From contig JAODUO010000054.1 in the NCBI GenBank assembly GCA_025642075.2, forward strand, positions 590,001-654,000: a stretch of 64,000 nt of DNA, in the 5' to 3' direction. Shown piece by piece: positions 1 through 53,250 of this stretch. Under the pieces are notes generated by a model that was not told the DNA's origin, ran no database searches, and saw nothing but the letters and a program-made list of their open reading frames with translations. The translations under genes were made by a program, and so were the position numbers. How positions within the stretch are numbered: the first letter of the stretch is position 1; every line of letters starts with the position of its first letter. Origin of the DNA: Ridgeia piscesae. Its lineage: Eukaryota > Annelida > Polychaeta > Sabellida > Siboglinidae.

Positions 1-3000
1 CCCCCACGTCTCCCACCACTTGTCTGTGTCCCCCACCACTTGTCTGTGTCCCCCACGTCTCCCACCACTTGTCTGTGTCCCCCACGTCTCCCACCACCTG
101 TCTGTGTCCCCCCCCGTCTCCCACCACTTGTCTGTGCCCCCACGTCTCCCACCACTTGTCTGTGTCCCCCACGTCTCCCACCACTTGTCTCTGTCCCCAC
201 GTCTCGCACCACTTGTCTGTGTCCCCCACGTCTCCCACCACTTGTCTGTGTCCCCCACGTCTCCCACCACTTGTCTGTGCCCCCCCCCATTTTTTCCCCC
301 CCCCACCACTTGTCTGTGTCCCCCCCGTCTCCCACCACTTGTCTGTGTCCCCCAAAGTCTCCCCCCACTTGTCTGTGTCCCCCACGTCCCCCACCACTTG
401 TCTGTGTCCCCCCCGTCTCCCACCACTTGTCTGTGCCCCCACGTCTCCCACCACTTGTCTGTGTCCCCCACGTCTCGCACCACTTGTCTGTGTCCCCCAC
501 GTCTCCCACCACCTGTCTGTGTCCCCCACGTCTCCCACCACTTGTCTGTGTCCCCCACGTCTCCCACCACTTGTCTGTGTCCCCCACGTCTCCCACCACT
601 TGTCTGTGTCCCCCACGTCTCGCACCACTTGTCTGTGTCCCCCACGTCTCCCACCCCCCCTTTTCTGTGTCCCCCACGTCTCCCACCACTTGTCTGTGTC
701 CCCCACCACTTGTCTGTGTCCCCCACGTCTCCCACCACTTGTCTGTGTCCCACACGTCTCCCACCACTTGTCTGTGTCCCCCACGTCTCGCACCACTTGT
801 CTGTGCCCCCCACGTCTCCCACCACCTTGTCTGTGTCCCCCACGTCTCCCACCACCTTGTCTGTGTCCCCCACGTCTCCCACCACCTTGTCTGTGTCCCC
901 CATGTCTCCCACCACTTGTCTGTGTCCCCCACGTCTCCCACCACTTGTCTGTGTCCCCCACGTCTCCCACCACTTGTCTGTGTCCCCCACGTCTCCCACC
1001 ACTTGTCTGTGTCCCCCACGTCTCCCACCACTTGTCTGTGTCCCCCACGTCTCTCACCACTTGTCTGTGCCCCCACGTCTCGCACCACTTGTCTGTGCCC
1101 CCACGTCTCCCACCACCTGTCTGTGTCCCCCACGTCTCCCACCACCTGTCTGTGTCCCCCACGTCTCCCACCACCTGTCTGTGTCCCCCAGTCTCCCACC
1201 ACTTGTCTGTGTCCCCCACGTCTCCCACCACCTTGTCTGTGTCCCCCACGTCTCCCACCACTTTCTGTGTCCCCCACGTCTCGCACCACTTGTCTGTGCC
1301 CCCACGTCTCCCACCACCTGTCTGTGTCCCCCACGTCTCCCACCACCTGTCTGTGTCCCCCACGTCTCCCACCACCTGTCTGTGTCCCCCACGTCTCCCA
1401 CCACTTGTCTGTGTCCCCCACGTCTCCCACCACTTGTCTGTGTCCCCCACGTCTCCCACCACTTGTCTGTGTCCCCCACGTCTCCCACCACCTTGTCTGT
1501 GTCCCCCAGTCTCCCACCACCTGTCTGTGTCCCCCACGTCTCCCACCACCTGTCTGTGTCCCCCATGTCTCCCACCACTTGTCTGTGTCCCCCACGTCTC
1601 CCACCACTTGTCTGTGTCCCCCACGTCTCCCACCACTTGTCTGTGTCCCCCACGTCTCCCACCACTTGTCTGTGTCCCCCACGTCTCCCACCACTTGTCT
1701 GTGTCCCCCACGTCTCCCACCACTTGTCTGTGTCCCCCACGTCTCCCACCACTTGTCTGTGTCCCCCACGTCTCCCCCCCACTTGTCTGTGTCCCCCCCG
1801 TCTCCCACCACCTTGTCTGTGTCCCCCACGTCTCCCACCACTTGTCTGTGTCCCCCACGTCTCCCACCACTTGTCTGTGTCTCCCACCACTTGTCTGTGC
1901 CCCCACGTCTCTCACCACTTGTCTGTGTCCCCCACGTCTCCCACCACTTGTCTGTGTCCCCCCCCGTCTCCCACCACTTTCTGTGTCCCCCACGTCCCCC
2001 CCCACCGGGCTCCCACCACTTGTCTTGGGCCCCCCCGTCTCCCCCCCACTTGTCTGTGTCCCCCAGCCTCCCACCACTTGTCTTTTTTGTCTCCCCCCAC
2101 TTGTCTGTGCCCCCCACCGTCCCCCCTCACCACTTGTCTGTGTCCCCCCCGTTTCCCCCCACCACTTGTCTGTGTCCCCCACGTCTCCCCCCCACTTGTC
2201 TGTGTCCCCCCCCCACTTGCTTGGGCCCCCACGTCTCCCACCACTTGTCTGTGTCCCCCACGTCTCCCACCACTTGTCTGTGTCCCCCACGTCTCCCACC
2301 ACTTGTCTGTGTCCCCCACGTCTCCCACCACTTGTCTGTGTCCCCCACGTCTCCCACCACTTGTCTGGTCTCCCACCACTTGTCTGTGTCTCCCACCACT
2401 TGTCTGTGTCCCCCACGTCTCCCACCACTTGTCTGTGTCCCCCACGTCTCTCACCACTTGTCTGTGTCCCCCACGTCTCCCACCACTTGTCTGTGTCTCC
2501 CACCACTTGTCTGTGTCTCCCACCACTTGTCTGTGTCCCCCACCACTTGTCTGTGTCCCCCACCACTTGTCTGTGTCCCCCACCACTTGTCTGTGTCCCC
2601 CACCACTTGTCTGTGTCCCCCACCACTTGTCTGTGTCCCCCACGTCCCCCACCACTTGTCTGTGTCCCCCACGTCTCCCACCACTTGTCTGTGTCCCCCA
2701 CGTCTCCCACCACTTGTCTGTGTCCCCCACGTCTCCCACCACTTGTCTGTGTCCCCCACGTCTCCCACCACTTGTCTGTGTCCCCCACCACTTGTCTGTG
2801 TCCCCCATGTCTCCCACCACTTGTCTGTGTCCCCCACGTCTCCCACCACTTGTCTGTGTCCCCCACGTCTCCCACCACTTGTCTGTGTCCCCCCCCACCA
2901 CCTTGTCTGTGTCCCCCACGCCCCCACCACTTGTCTGTGTCCCCCCCCGTCTCCCACCACTTGTCTGTGTCCCCCCCGTCTCCCACCACTTGTCTGTGTC

Positions 3001-6000
3001 CCCCACGTCTCCCACCACTTGTCTGTGTCCCCCACCACTTGTCTGTGTCCCCCACGTCTCCCACCACTTGTCTGTGTCCCCCACGTCTCCCACCACTTGT
3101 CTGTGTCCCCCACGTCTCCCACCACCTGTCTGTGTCCCCCACGTCTCCCACCACCTGTCTGTGTCCCCCACGTCTCCCACCACTTGTCTGTGTCCCCCAT
3201 GTCTCCCACCACTTGTCTGTGTCCCCCACGTCTCCCACCACTTGTCTGTGTCCCCCACGTCTCCCACCACTTGTCTGTGTCCCCCACTTTTCCCCCCCCA
3301 CTTGTCTGTGTCCCCCCACGTCTCCCACCACTTGTCTGTGTCCCCCACTCTCTCACCACTTGTCTGTGCCCCCACGTCTCGCACCACTTTTTCTGTGCCC
3401 CCACGTCTCCCACCACCTGTCTGTGTCCCCCCCCGTCTCCCCCACCTTGTCTGTGTCCCCCCCGTCTCCCACCCTTGTCTGTGGCCCCCCCGTCTCCCAC
3501 CACTTGTCTGTGTCCCCCACGTCTCCCACCACTTGTCTGTGTCCCCCACGTCTCGCACCACTTGTCTGTGCCCCCACGTCCCCCCACCACCTGTCTGTGT
3601 CCCCCACGTCTCCCACCACCTGTCTGTGTCCCCCCCGTCTCCCCCCCACCTGTCTGTGTCCCCCATGTCTCCCCCCCACTTGTCTGTGTCCCCCCCGTCT
3701 CCCACCACTTTTTCTGTGTCCCCCCCGTCTCCCCCCACCTTTTCTGTGTCCCCCCCGTCTCCCACCACTTGTCGTGTCCCCCACGTCTCTCACCACTTGT
3801 CTGTGTCCCCCAGCCTCCCCCCCCACTTGTCTGTGTCCCCCCCTCCCACCACTTGTCTGTGTCTCCCACCACTTTTTCTGTGCCCCCCCCGTCTCCCACC
3901 ACTTGTCTGTTACGTTTAACCCCTTTTTCTGTGTCCCCCCCCTTTTTTTCCCCCCACTTGTCTGTGTTCCCCCCCACTTGTCTGTGTCCCCCCCCGGTTT
4001 TCCCCCCACTTGTCTGTGTCCCCCACGTCTCCCCCCACTTTTTTGTCCCCCCACGTCTCCCACCACTTGTCTGTGTCTCCCACCACTTGTCTGTGCCCCC
4101 CCGTCTCTCACCACTTGTCTGTGTCCCCCACGTCTCCCACCACTTGTCTGTGTCCCCCATTGCCCCCCACCACTTGTCTGTGTCCCCCACCACTTGTCTG
4201 TGTCCCCCACGTCTCCCACCACTTGTCTGTGTCCCCCACGTTTCCCCCACCACTTGTCTGTGTCCCCCACCACTTGTCTGTGTCCCCCACGTCTCCCACC
4301 ACTTGTCTGTGTCCCCCACGTCTCCCACCACTTGTCTGTGTCTCCCACCACTTGTCTGTGTTCCCCCACCGGGGCTTTTTCCCCCCACTTGTCTGTGTTT
4401 CCCCCCGTTTTCTCACCACTTGTCTGTGTCCCCCACGTTTCCCACCACTTGTCTGTGTCTCCCACCACTTGTCTTTTCCCCCACCACTTGTCTGTGTCCC
4501 CCACCACTTGTCTGTGTCCCCCACCACTTGTCTGTGTCCCCCACCCACTTGTCTGTGTCCCCCACCACTTGTCTGTGTCCCCCACCACTTGTCTGTGTCC
4601 CCCACGTCTCTCACCACTTGTCTGTGTCCCCCACGTCTCCCACCACTTGTCTGTGTCTCCCACCACTTGTCTGTGTCCCCCACGTCTCCCACCACTTGTC
4701 TGTGTCCCCCACGTCTCCCACCACTTGTCTGTGTCCCCCACGTCTCCCACCACTTGTCTGTGTCCCCCCCCACCACTTGTCTGTGTCCCCCACGTCTCCC
4801 ACCACTTGTCTGTGTCCCCCACGTCTCCCACCACTTGTCTGTGTCCCCCACGTCTCCCACCACTTGTCTGTGTCCCCCCCGCCCCCCACCACTTGTCTGG
4901 TCCCCCCCGTCTCCCACCACTTGTCTGTGTCCCCCCCTGTCTCCCACCACTTGTCTGTGTCCCCCACGTCTCCCACCACTTGTCTGTGTCCCCCATGTCT
5001 CCCACCACTTGTCTGTGTCCCCCACGTCTCCCACCACTTGTCTGTGTCCCCCACGTCTCCCACCACTTGTCTGTGTCCCCCACGTCTCGCACCACTTGTC
5101 TGTGTCTCCCACCACTTGTCTGTGTCTCCCACCACTTGTCTGTGTCCCCCATGTCTCCCACCACTTGTCTGTGTCCCCCACGTCTCCCACCACTTGTCTG
5201 TGTCCCCCACGTCTCCCACCACTTGTCTGTGTCCCCCATGTCTCCCACCACTTGTCTGTGTCCCCCACGTCCCCCACCACTTGTCTGTGTCCCCCACGTC
5301 TCCCACCACTTGTCTGTGTCCCCCACCACTTGTCTGTGTCCCCCACGTCTCCCACCACTTGTCTGTGTCCCCCATGTCTCCCACCACTTGTCTGTGTCCC
5401 CCACGTCTCCCACCACTTGTCCCCTGTCCCCCACCACTTGTCTGTGTCCCCCCCGTCTCCCACCACTTGTCTGTGTCCCCCACCACTTGTCTGTGTCCCC
5501 CACGTCTCCCACCACTTGTCTGTGTCCCCCACGTCTCCCACCACTTGTCTGTGTCCCCCACGTCTCCCACCACTTTTTTCTGTGTCCCCCACCACTTGTC
5601 TGTGTCCCCCACGTCTCCCACCACTTGTCTGTGTCCCCCACCCCCCTTGTCTGTGTCCCCCACGTCTCCCCCCCCTTTTCCCCCCCCCACGTCTCCCACC
5701 ACCTTTTCTGTGTCCCCCCCGTCTCCCACCACTTGTCTGTGTCCCCCACGTCTCCCACCCACTTGTCTGTGTCCCCCCCCACCACTTGGGCTGTGTCCCC
5801 CCCGTCTCCCACCACTTGTCTGTGTCCCCCCCGTCTCCCACCATTGTCTGTGTTTCCCCCACCGGGCTCCCAACCCCTTGTCTTTTTTTGTCTCCCCCCC
5901 CACCTTTCCCCCAAGCCCCCCACCACTTGTCTGTGTCCCCCACGCTCCCACCACTTGTCTGTGTCCCCCCCCGTCTCCCCCCACTTGTCTGTGTCCCCCC

Positions 6001-7328
6001 CCGCCCCCCACCCCCCTTGTTGTGTCCCCCACGTCTCCACCACTTGTCTGTGTCCCCCCCGTCTCCACCACCTTTTCTGTGTCCCCCACGTCTCCCACCA
6101 CTTTGTCTGTGTCCCCCCCGTCTCCCACCACTTGTCTGTGTCCCCCCCGCCCCCCACCACTTGTCTGTGTCCCCCCCGTCCCCCACCACTTGTCTGTGTC
6201 CCCCCCACCACTTGTCTGTGTCCCCCCGTCTCCCACCACTTGTCTGTGTTCCCCCCCACCACTTGTCTGTGTCCCCCCGTCTCCCACCACTTGTTTGTGG
6301 GCCCCCACCACTTGTCTGTGTCCCCCACGTCTCCCACCACTTGTCTGTGTCCCCCCCGTCCCCCACCACTTGTCTGTGTCCCCCCCGTCCCCCACCACTT
6401 GTCTGTGTCCCCCACGTCTCCCACCACTTGTCTGTGTCCCCCCCTTCCCACCACTTGTCTGTGTCCCCACGCCCCCCACCACTTGTCTGTGTCCCCCACG
6501 TCTCCCACCACTTGTCTGTGTCCCCCCCCCGTCTTTTCCCCCACGTCTTTTTCCCCCCACTTGTCTGTGTCCCCCACCCCGGGCCCCCACCACTTGTCTG
6601 TGCCCCCAAGTCTCCCACCACTTGTCTGTGTCCCCCACCACTTGTCTTGGCCCCCACCACTTGTCTGTGCCCCCAGTCTCTCACCACTTGTCTGTGTCCC
6701 CCACGTCTCCCACCCACTTTTCTGTGTTTCCCCCCACCACTTGTCTGTGCCCCCAGCCCCCCACCACTTGTCTGTGTCCCCCCCCGTCTCCCACCACTTG
6801 TCTGTGGCCCCCCACGTCTTTCCCCTTTGGGTCCCCCACCGGGCTCCCACCAAATTTTCTGTGTCCCCCACGTCTCCCACCACTTGTCTGGGGTCCCCCC
6901 CACCACTTGTCTTTTTGTTCCCCCATTTTCTTTCCCCCCCCACTTGTCTTTTTGTCTCCCACCACTTGTCTGTGTCCCCCACGTCCCCCACCACTTGTCT
7001 GTGTCCCCCATGTCTCCCACCACTTGTCTGTGTCCCCCACGTCTCCCACCACTTGTTGTCCCCCACCACTTGTCTGTGTCCCCATGTCTCCCACCACTTG
7101 TCTGTGTCCCCCATGTCCCCCACCACTTGTCTGTGTCCCCCATGTCTCCCACCACTTGTCTGTGTCCCCCACGTCCCCCACCACTTGTCTGTGTCCCCCA
7201 CGTCCCCCACCACTTGTCTGTGTCCCCCACGTCTCCCACCACTTGTCTGTGTCCCCCACGTCTCCCACCACTTGTCTGTGTCCCCCACCACTTGTCTGTG
7301 TCCCCCACGTCTCCCACCACTTGTCTGT
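1..7328. repeat. 29-bp C-rich minisatellite array (Piezo intron, truncated by window start)
   Basis: Roughly 260 units of about 29 bp: CACGTCTCCCACCACTTG followed by TCTGTGTCCCC, with a shorter form of about 20 bp lacking the CACGTCTCC block. 29 is not a multiple of three, so the frames cycle, and nearly all six frames stay open for kilobases. This yields apparent proteins of up to 2,450 residues, which are artefacts. The + strand is extremely C-rich and G-poor. Blocks near 280-300, 1990-2240, 3280-4060, 5650-6060 and 6510-6960 show homopolymer swelling that suggests poor consensus. The array lies 260 bp before a Piezo exon, so it belongs to an intron. Confidence 0.97.
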
Positions 7329-7586
7329 AAGTCTTGTGATACCCACATCTTGTCATATACTCCATTTCATATTTTTATTTTAGTTTTATTATCTCAAGTA
7401 TTATTTATTTATTCAAATTGATTTATTGCTATGTAAATGTGCATATCGATTTTAGTGTTTAAAAAATTAATACTGCTTAAATGAGCATCTGAATGGCTAG
7501 AATTGTCCGATTTATGCTGCAAATATGCTGTGTCACTGTTGTTGTTATTATATATTATGCGTGTGATAAATTACTTATCCATTTAG

Positions 7587-45536
<37,950 letters not shown>

Positions 45537-47044
45537 ACATAGCAGATAGACCACCCGTCGGGATAATCCTGTGGTTGGAAGACTAACTCACTCGTTAATG
45601 AGACCAGCGTCCAGCTTTGTATTAATTTATGCAGTGGTCAGTGTGGCTGTTTCATGTCTAGCTATGTCTAGTCGTTTAAGGGAGTGACCAGAAGATCTCA
45701 GACGGGAATATATTTCTCTGTTGAGCCAGAATCTGTTTAGTTACGAACCAGATATATATATATATAGTGGGAGACACATTTTATTTGCCCTGATTCTTCA
45801 GCATATTAAAGAGTGAATTGGCACCAAACTCTTTCCCGTAAAACATTTAGAGACATGGGTTTAAAGAGCAATCACCTCTCGTATGATCTAATGGTTATCT
45901 CCACAGAGTTCTTTGTTTAGATAGAATCAATAGAGCTCTCATACATCTACCATATCCAAGCAGATGATCTCTGCCATTTGATATCCTTACCCGTTTCAAC
46001 TTGGTTTCAACACCAAGTTGATATCCCGGTGTGATATCACTACTGAGGTTCACTCCAGTGTGTCGTGATGTTGGAAAGTAATTTATCAACAGTGACTGAC
46101 ACATATTGAACGTTAAGCATCATGCATTTGGTTAAGAAAAAGTTTGCTATGTCTGAATATTGCTGCGTTGAGTATTTTCAAGATTATTTACTGCTTGGTG
46201 CTATTTGACTAACTGTATATTAACTAGTTATCAGATCTTGCAAGAGCGTATTGTAGAAATGCTCCTTTACAAAACAAGACATGATGAAAACAGTTACAAT
46301 GCTGACAAAGTTATGCAGATAAAGGCTAAAACAAGTGTTCATCAAATAACAGACTATTGGGAAGGCAATACTTAACTACTGTGGTGTATATTATATTTAT
46401 ACTTTATGAAAAAATAATGCACTTGTGTGTCTTTTAAAAAGAATTAGAGTAGATTATCAGTTGATAGGTAATTTATTACAAATCGTACATGATTCTAACC
46501 AGGTTAGCTGTGTTTACTATAGACTTATTTTGCTGGAAACAGATTGAATATTGTGTATATTTTTGGGAACGTGATTTAATTCGTACGTATACATTATACA
46601 TATGTTTTAGGCTAAATGTTAATGTAATGTACGATTCAACATGGTGTATAGTTGTTGTGGTATATACAGAAGTAAAATTTAGTACAGTTATTCTTAACTT
46701 TTTTTAGCTGGGACTCAAATTCCGTTTGCTGGAATTGCTTGGTGATCCATGCTTTCAAACTGAGTAATGATAACAAATAACTAAGTAAGTAATATATACC
46801 TAATGATAAATGAGAACATAATATTAATTTGGCTTGCTGAACATGAATGATTAATGAAATCGGCACTGTTCTTTGTTTTATTGGTGAAAAGAGAAGATAC
46901 CCCATACAAGTCAAAAACAAAGATGGTCGACAAAGCCAAGAAAATTGAATGATTTTGATGTCGTTTGCATATTTAGATATTTTGCAAATGTACTTCCTGC
47001 TGCATAAATATCTGTGAAGCTGAATTGTTAATGTTTCTACATGG

Positions 47045-47050
47045 AATAAA
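47045..47050 (+). promoter_or_regulatory. Candidate polyadenylation signal AATAAA (Piezo proximal)
   Basis: A canonical hexamer lies 1.5 kb after the Piezo stop. No strong GT-rich element directly follows, so use is uncertain. Confidence 0.4.
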
Positions 47051-47534
47051 TTTTACTACCGTAGTTCATAAATGTTTAACAACACAAGGGATTTTCAGTG
47101 GCATCATACATAATTTGACATGACCAGTTGCAATTTGTACTGAATGTTGCATGGAAATCGCATCAGATACAATTTCAGGTTTACATATTAACATTTGATA
47201 CACATTGTATTCATCTTGCTTATATCTGATATGTGCAGGTGGGCAAATTTTGGCCAATTCAGACTGTCAATCTTGGCAATTACACACAAAATAGGTTTGC
47301 ATTGTAACTCATGAGTTCGGAACCACTGATGTAGAACGTTCAGTTATTTATACCTGGAGTCCATCCAGTGGCAAGAAAGGAATGTAAGCTTGCATGTCCA
47401 TGACAATATAAAGATATAGTTTATAGTATGTTCATAAAAATTAGCATTGAGTTGTATATTAGACACGTACCGGGGTAGTTAGATTAGTAAATGTCTTCCA
47501 CCAGATTCTACCCCGCTGCTGAACAAACTATCAT

Positions 47535-48238
47535 TAATGTACAGTTGTAATTTAACAACTTATCATGAGTGTACAGTTGTGATAACAACATATCACTAAT
47601 GAACAGTTGTAATAACAACTTGTCATCAGGGTACAGTTGTAATAACACATCGCCAGCGTATAATAACCTCTCACCAATATACAGTTGTAATAACAACCTG
47701 TCCCCAATATACAATTGTAATAACAACTTGTCAGTAGCATACAGTTGTAATAACAACCTGTCCCCAATATACAGTTGTAATAACAACCTGTCCCCAATAT
47801 ACAGTTGTAATAATAACCTGTCCCCAATATACAGTTGTAATAACAACCTGTCCCCAACATACAGTTGTAATAATAACCTGTCCCCAATATACAGTTGTAA
47901 TAATAACCTGTCCCCAATATACAGTTGTAATAACAACCTGTCCCCAATATACAGTTGTAATAACAACCTGTCCCCAACATACAGTTGTAATAATAACCTG
48001 TCCCCAATATACAGTTGTAATAACAACCTGTCCCCAACATACAGTTGTAATAACAACCTGTCCCCAACATACAGTTGTAATAACAACCTGTCCCCAACAT
48101 ACAGTTGTAATAACAACCTGTCCCCAACATACAGTTGTAATAACAACCTGTCCCCAACATACAGTTGTAATAACAACCTGTCCCCAACATACAGTTGTAA
48201 TAACAACCTGTCCCCAACATACAGTTGTAATCCCAGGT
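47535..48238. repeat. 30-bp hairpin minisatellite downstream of the Piezo stop
   Basis: About 23 units of GTTGTAATAACAACCTGT plus CCCCAA(T/C)ATACA. GTTGTAATAACAAC is a 5-bp-stem hairpin with a 4-base loop. The first units are diverged and the last eight nearly identical. It lies between the two candidate poly(A) signals. Confidence 0.95.
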
Positions 48239-48846
48239 GATAAAAATTATAAACAAATATGTACATCTGTTGCATTACCCAGAACAAATTAATCTTCTTA
48301 GGAAAGATTAAGAAGTATAATTTATTGTTGGAAAAATGGTGTAATCACTGTGCCATATTTGTTAAAAGATATTTTTGATCAGAGAAATTAAAAAAGCTTA
48401 TTGCATGTAGTGCCTTGGTGTGTGGTCGTTCTAGAGAGGTGTATTGTAGTTTTTAAGGGTGACCAGTTTTATCCCCAAATATGCATGTGTGAACGCTAAT
48501 TTGTGACTTTCAGTATGTTTAAGTTGGCGTAATTATTATATTTATATCATCAAGCCATCAGGTACACACTGAAAATTGTGAACTGCATTTGTGCTAACTT
48601 TTTGTAAATGGCATTTATTTTAGTAACCAAGCTGTAATGACAATTATAAATAATAATTACTATTGCATGTCTCAGAGCTGTGTAATACTTTTGCTACTGT
48701 CACATTAGATTCTGTTTTTAAGCAACTGTCGCATTGTTTGTAGTACTTTCATGGTACGGGTGGTAGGTAGAATTTCTTGTAGTACTCATAAATCTGACAT
48801 GGATATATAGATAATGCTAGTACTGTATTTTATTGATGGGTTTGGT

Positions 48847-48852
48847 AATAAA
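48847..48852 (+). promoter_or_regulatory. Candidate polyadenylation signal AATAAA (Piezo distal)
   Basis: A canonical hexamer followed within about 25 bases by a GT/T-rich stretch (CTCTTGTGTTCTTTT), the usual arrangement of a downstream element. It would give a 3' UTR of about 3.3 kb. Confidence 0.45.
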
Positions 48853-48870
48853 TAATATTAATGTACTCTT

Positions 48871-50320
48871 GTGTTCTTTTACATTTATTACACACTAATA
48901 TGGTGTACTATAATATACTAATACTGTGTTTATGTCAAGGATATCCTTGATTTTTCTGTGTTGTTAACTGATAACAATTACCAACTACGACAAATTAAGG
49001 TAGGCCCTATTGTGTATTATATTTACTGCATTGACTAAATACGCTTTAACTGGTAGTAGCATGTTTACTTTGGTTAGACTAACAAAACATCATCTCTTCT
49101 GCAGTGTTTGCAACAAAGAAAAATGAGCCTCATTTAATTAAATTCAGGCTTAGGCTAAGACTATGTCATCATATATGAGTGACATAATCATGAATGACTA
49201 CCTGGTATATTGTATATCCAAAGATAAACTATATTACTTAACCAACCTAAACAATTTTGTATTTTATTTCACGTATATCATATCTTTCTAAGCTTATGCA
49301 TGTTCTATTTAGTTATCTATTTGTGTTACTCGTACTTAACGTTTTGGATCTGAAATAAAACATTAGTACCATAGCATAGGTTAATACTTTAAAGACTGCC
49401 CACATCCAACTTTTATACAAGCTAAACAATCACCAGGCAGACGTAATAGCTCTGATCCAGATCTGCTCTGGAAATATCGACGACATCCCCGCTGATTTCC
49501 AGAGCTGCTCTGGACTGTCTGGGATCATTTTCTGCATGATTTGAACGATCTTGGCCTAGGTCATCGAGAAGAGATTAACTCCCTGAGCAGCTCAGGAAAT
49601 ATGCGCGGATGTCTAGAGCATATATGGATTGTGTGTGCGGTGATTTAATTGTGCATGCAAAAAGACAATGGTTTCGTGTAGGGTTGGAATCGGTGTCTCT
49701 CTGATTGTAAAAATGAACACACCTAGCGAACACATCTACCAAATGAGACACGGTAACAATCAGGATTCTACTCCTGGATTTAAAGAGTTATGTTAAATAT
49801 ACAACTCTTCCTTCACATCGGCATCATTAATGATTATTAGTTGGTTTACACAATGTTTATTTCTGAAGTTAAATATATACTATTTGTGTGTAAACTGTGT
49901 GTCCTGGTCTGGATCATGCGAAAAATCGCACAATAATTCATTTTGATGCTCGTTTTGACTCAAATGTTATCCTTATAAACATGCTCTGAATGCAAAGAAA
50001 CTGTGCATCTGATGACAGTATGTGTCCTGTCTGACGTCAAAACTGGGCATCCAGAAAGCGCTGCCAAAATATGCATATTCGAAAAAGTGTGGAATTTCTA
50101 TTTTTTTGCTTGGTGGGTATGGGAATATACAAAAGGATGTAATATAATATGAATTCAAGCATTAGGTGTTGTCATTCCCTTTAATCGTACATATATTTAT
50201 AAACTATAACTGAACAAAGTAATTTATATGCATGAAATAAAGCAGTATTAAGACTGGATTGCTAACGTTTGTGAACAGGCATGTACACAATATACACATT
50301 ATCTCGCTATCTTGTTAAAG
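48871..50320. other. Intergenic or upstream VBP1 intron; no gene seen
   Basis: AT-rich sequence with an imperfect inverted repeat near 49.46-49.63 kb. No exon matching the N-terminal half of VBP1 was found on the + strand, although the next feature is an internal VBP1 exon. Confidence 0.5.
49455..49625. repeat. Imperfect inverted repeat, MITE-like
   Basis: GACATCCCCGCTGATTTCCAG...GAGCTGCTC around 49482-49510 is approximately the reverse complement of GAGCAGCTCAGGAAATATGC...GGATGTC at 49584-49612. A related half (CAGATCTGCTCTGGAAATAT) precedes it. Identity is not established. Confidence 0.5.
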
Positions 50321-51958
<1,638 letters not shown>

Positions 51959-53045
51959 AGACTTCGACTCACCACAATCATAGCTTCCTTTGTACATTTC
52001 TAATGCTCGTTTCACACAATTCCTACCAGCCGACATTCGCCTAGACCTTGACTTTGTTGCTCTCTCTGTCTCTGTCTCTGTCTTGATTCTCGGTGCCTAT
52101 TTTTGTACGTATCCAACCATAATCCATATTGTTTCTCTGTTTGCCAAGGTGTAAATGTTTGGCAATCGAACTGCATTCATCACCGTGTTAAATGCATTTC
52201 TTTAGTAGCACATTTACATATTTTGACTGCACAATATACAAATACACACATTTTGTCTATTCCAAAAAACAAAAGTTCCACTAAGGCAAACACAAATTCC
52301 TTATTCCTGTGATATATTTTAGGATTGACAATAATACGATAGCTGTTTAAGAACACGCCTTTGATTACGTGCTTCACGAGATACACACAGCTGCCTGTGG
52401 ACTGTAGTTAGCATCCTGTTTAACTTATGCATGTTTATACTACTGAATCGACTGATGACAATCCAGTAGCGAGACCAACAGAGATGTGAACTGTACTTAC
52501 GTGTTTCTTACAACTGCCACCAAGAAGGATGACGTCGTTATAACCAGGAAATGTCACACACATAAATCAAACCCACCGATCTCCATACATCGTATTTGAA
52601 AGAAACGTGTTCATCTCAGGTTTTCTGAAAGTAGGTTTGAACTTTTCGTCTGGTAATATGCATAATTTGTTGTAATTAAAGTGCTTTAAAATGTTTGTAA
52701 AGAAACGTGCTTCTGATGTGGTGATTGTGTAGTCTTGTTTGTTTGGTTTTCTTATCCAGTGTGATCCGTATGTTTAAGTCCAATTGTTTTTTTTACCTTT
52801 TACATCAGGTATAAAATAGTTTAGGTTTCGTTTACCTGATTTCTATTGTATAAACGACAAATCTAGCGTGTGTGGGACGGACCGATTAATTACATACTTT
52901 GCAGACTGTGTAAGATTATTAGTTTCCATCAAAATATACTGCTTAGGCAGCTAAATACTACGAATTAATTTCAAGATGCTGTTATCCTGTCTAATGTATT
53001 ATCCTTGATCTATGTACAAATAAAAGTTGCCTAAGTTTGTTTGTG
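51959..53045 (+). other. VBP1 3' UTR
   Basis: Non-coding sequence after the VBP1 stop, running to a canonical AATAAA at 53019-53024 followed by a GT-rich stretch. It contains only a short TCTCTG-type simple repeat near 52060. The extent is inferred from the poly(A) signal. Confidence 0.55.
53019..53024 (+). promoter_or_regulatory. Polyadenylation signal AATAAA (VBP1)
   Basis: The hexamer is followed about 15 bases later by TTTGTTTGTGTTGTTT, a good GU-rich downstream element. This is the best poly(A) site in the window. Confidence 0.65.
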
Positions 53046-53250
53046 TTGTTTCTGCCTCCATTTATAAGTTGGTAAAAATGTAATTAAAAAAATTCTGCAA
53101 TTCAGACTATATTTACTGTCTATGAAAACAGTAATTAAGTTTTGTATTTCCTCTATGGTATTAGACATTGCGATAGTCTATGTGAATGTCTATACATTTG
53201 TAGTATCTCCATAGTGCAACATTATCTTCAGCTGTTCACAGTTCAACGTA

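Larger units (their letters stand above)
45537..48870 (+). other. Piezo 3' UTR and/or downstream flank
   Basis: AT-rich sequence after the Piezo stop with no coding potential that I could recognise. Two canonical AATAAA hexamers are candidates for the mRNA end, at 47045 and 48847. If the distal one is used, the 30-bp minisatellite at 47.5-48.2 kb is part of the mature 3' UTR. The end cannot be fixed without transcripts. Confidence 0.5.

Noticed and set aside
20..7421. Open frames of up to 2,450 codons on + and 1,331 on - over the first 7.4 kb
   Set aside because: Pure by-products of a stop-free 29-bp repeat; all three frames give the same cycling peptide, there is no start context, and the block lies in a Piezo intron.
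47508..48287. Asn/Cys-rich 220-260-codon frames on both strands
   Set aside because: 30-bp repeat translated in a multiple-of-three frame, within 3' flank; no coding signal.
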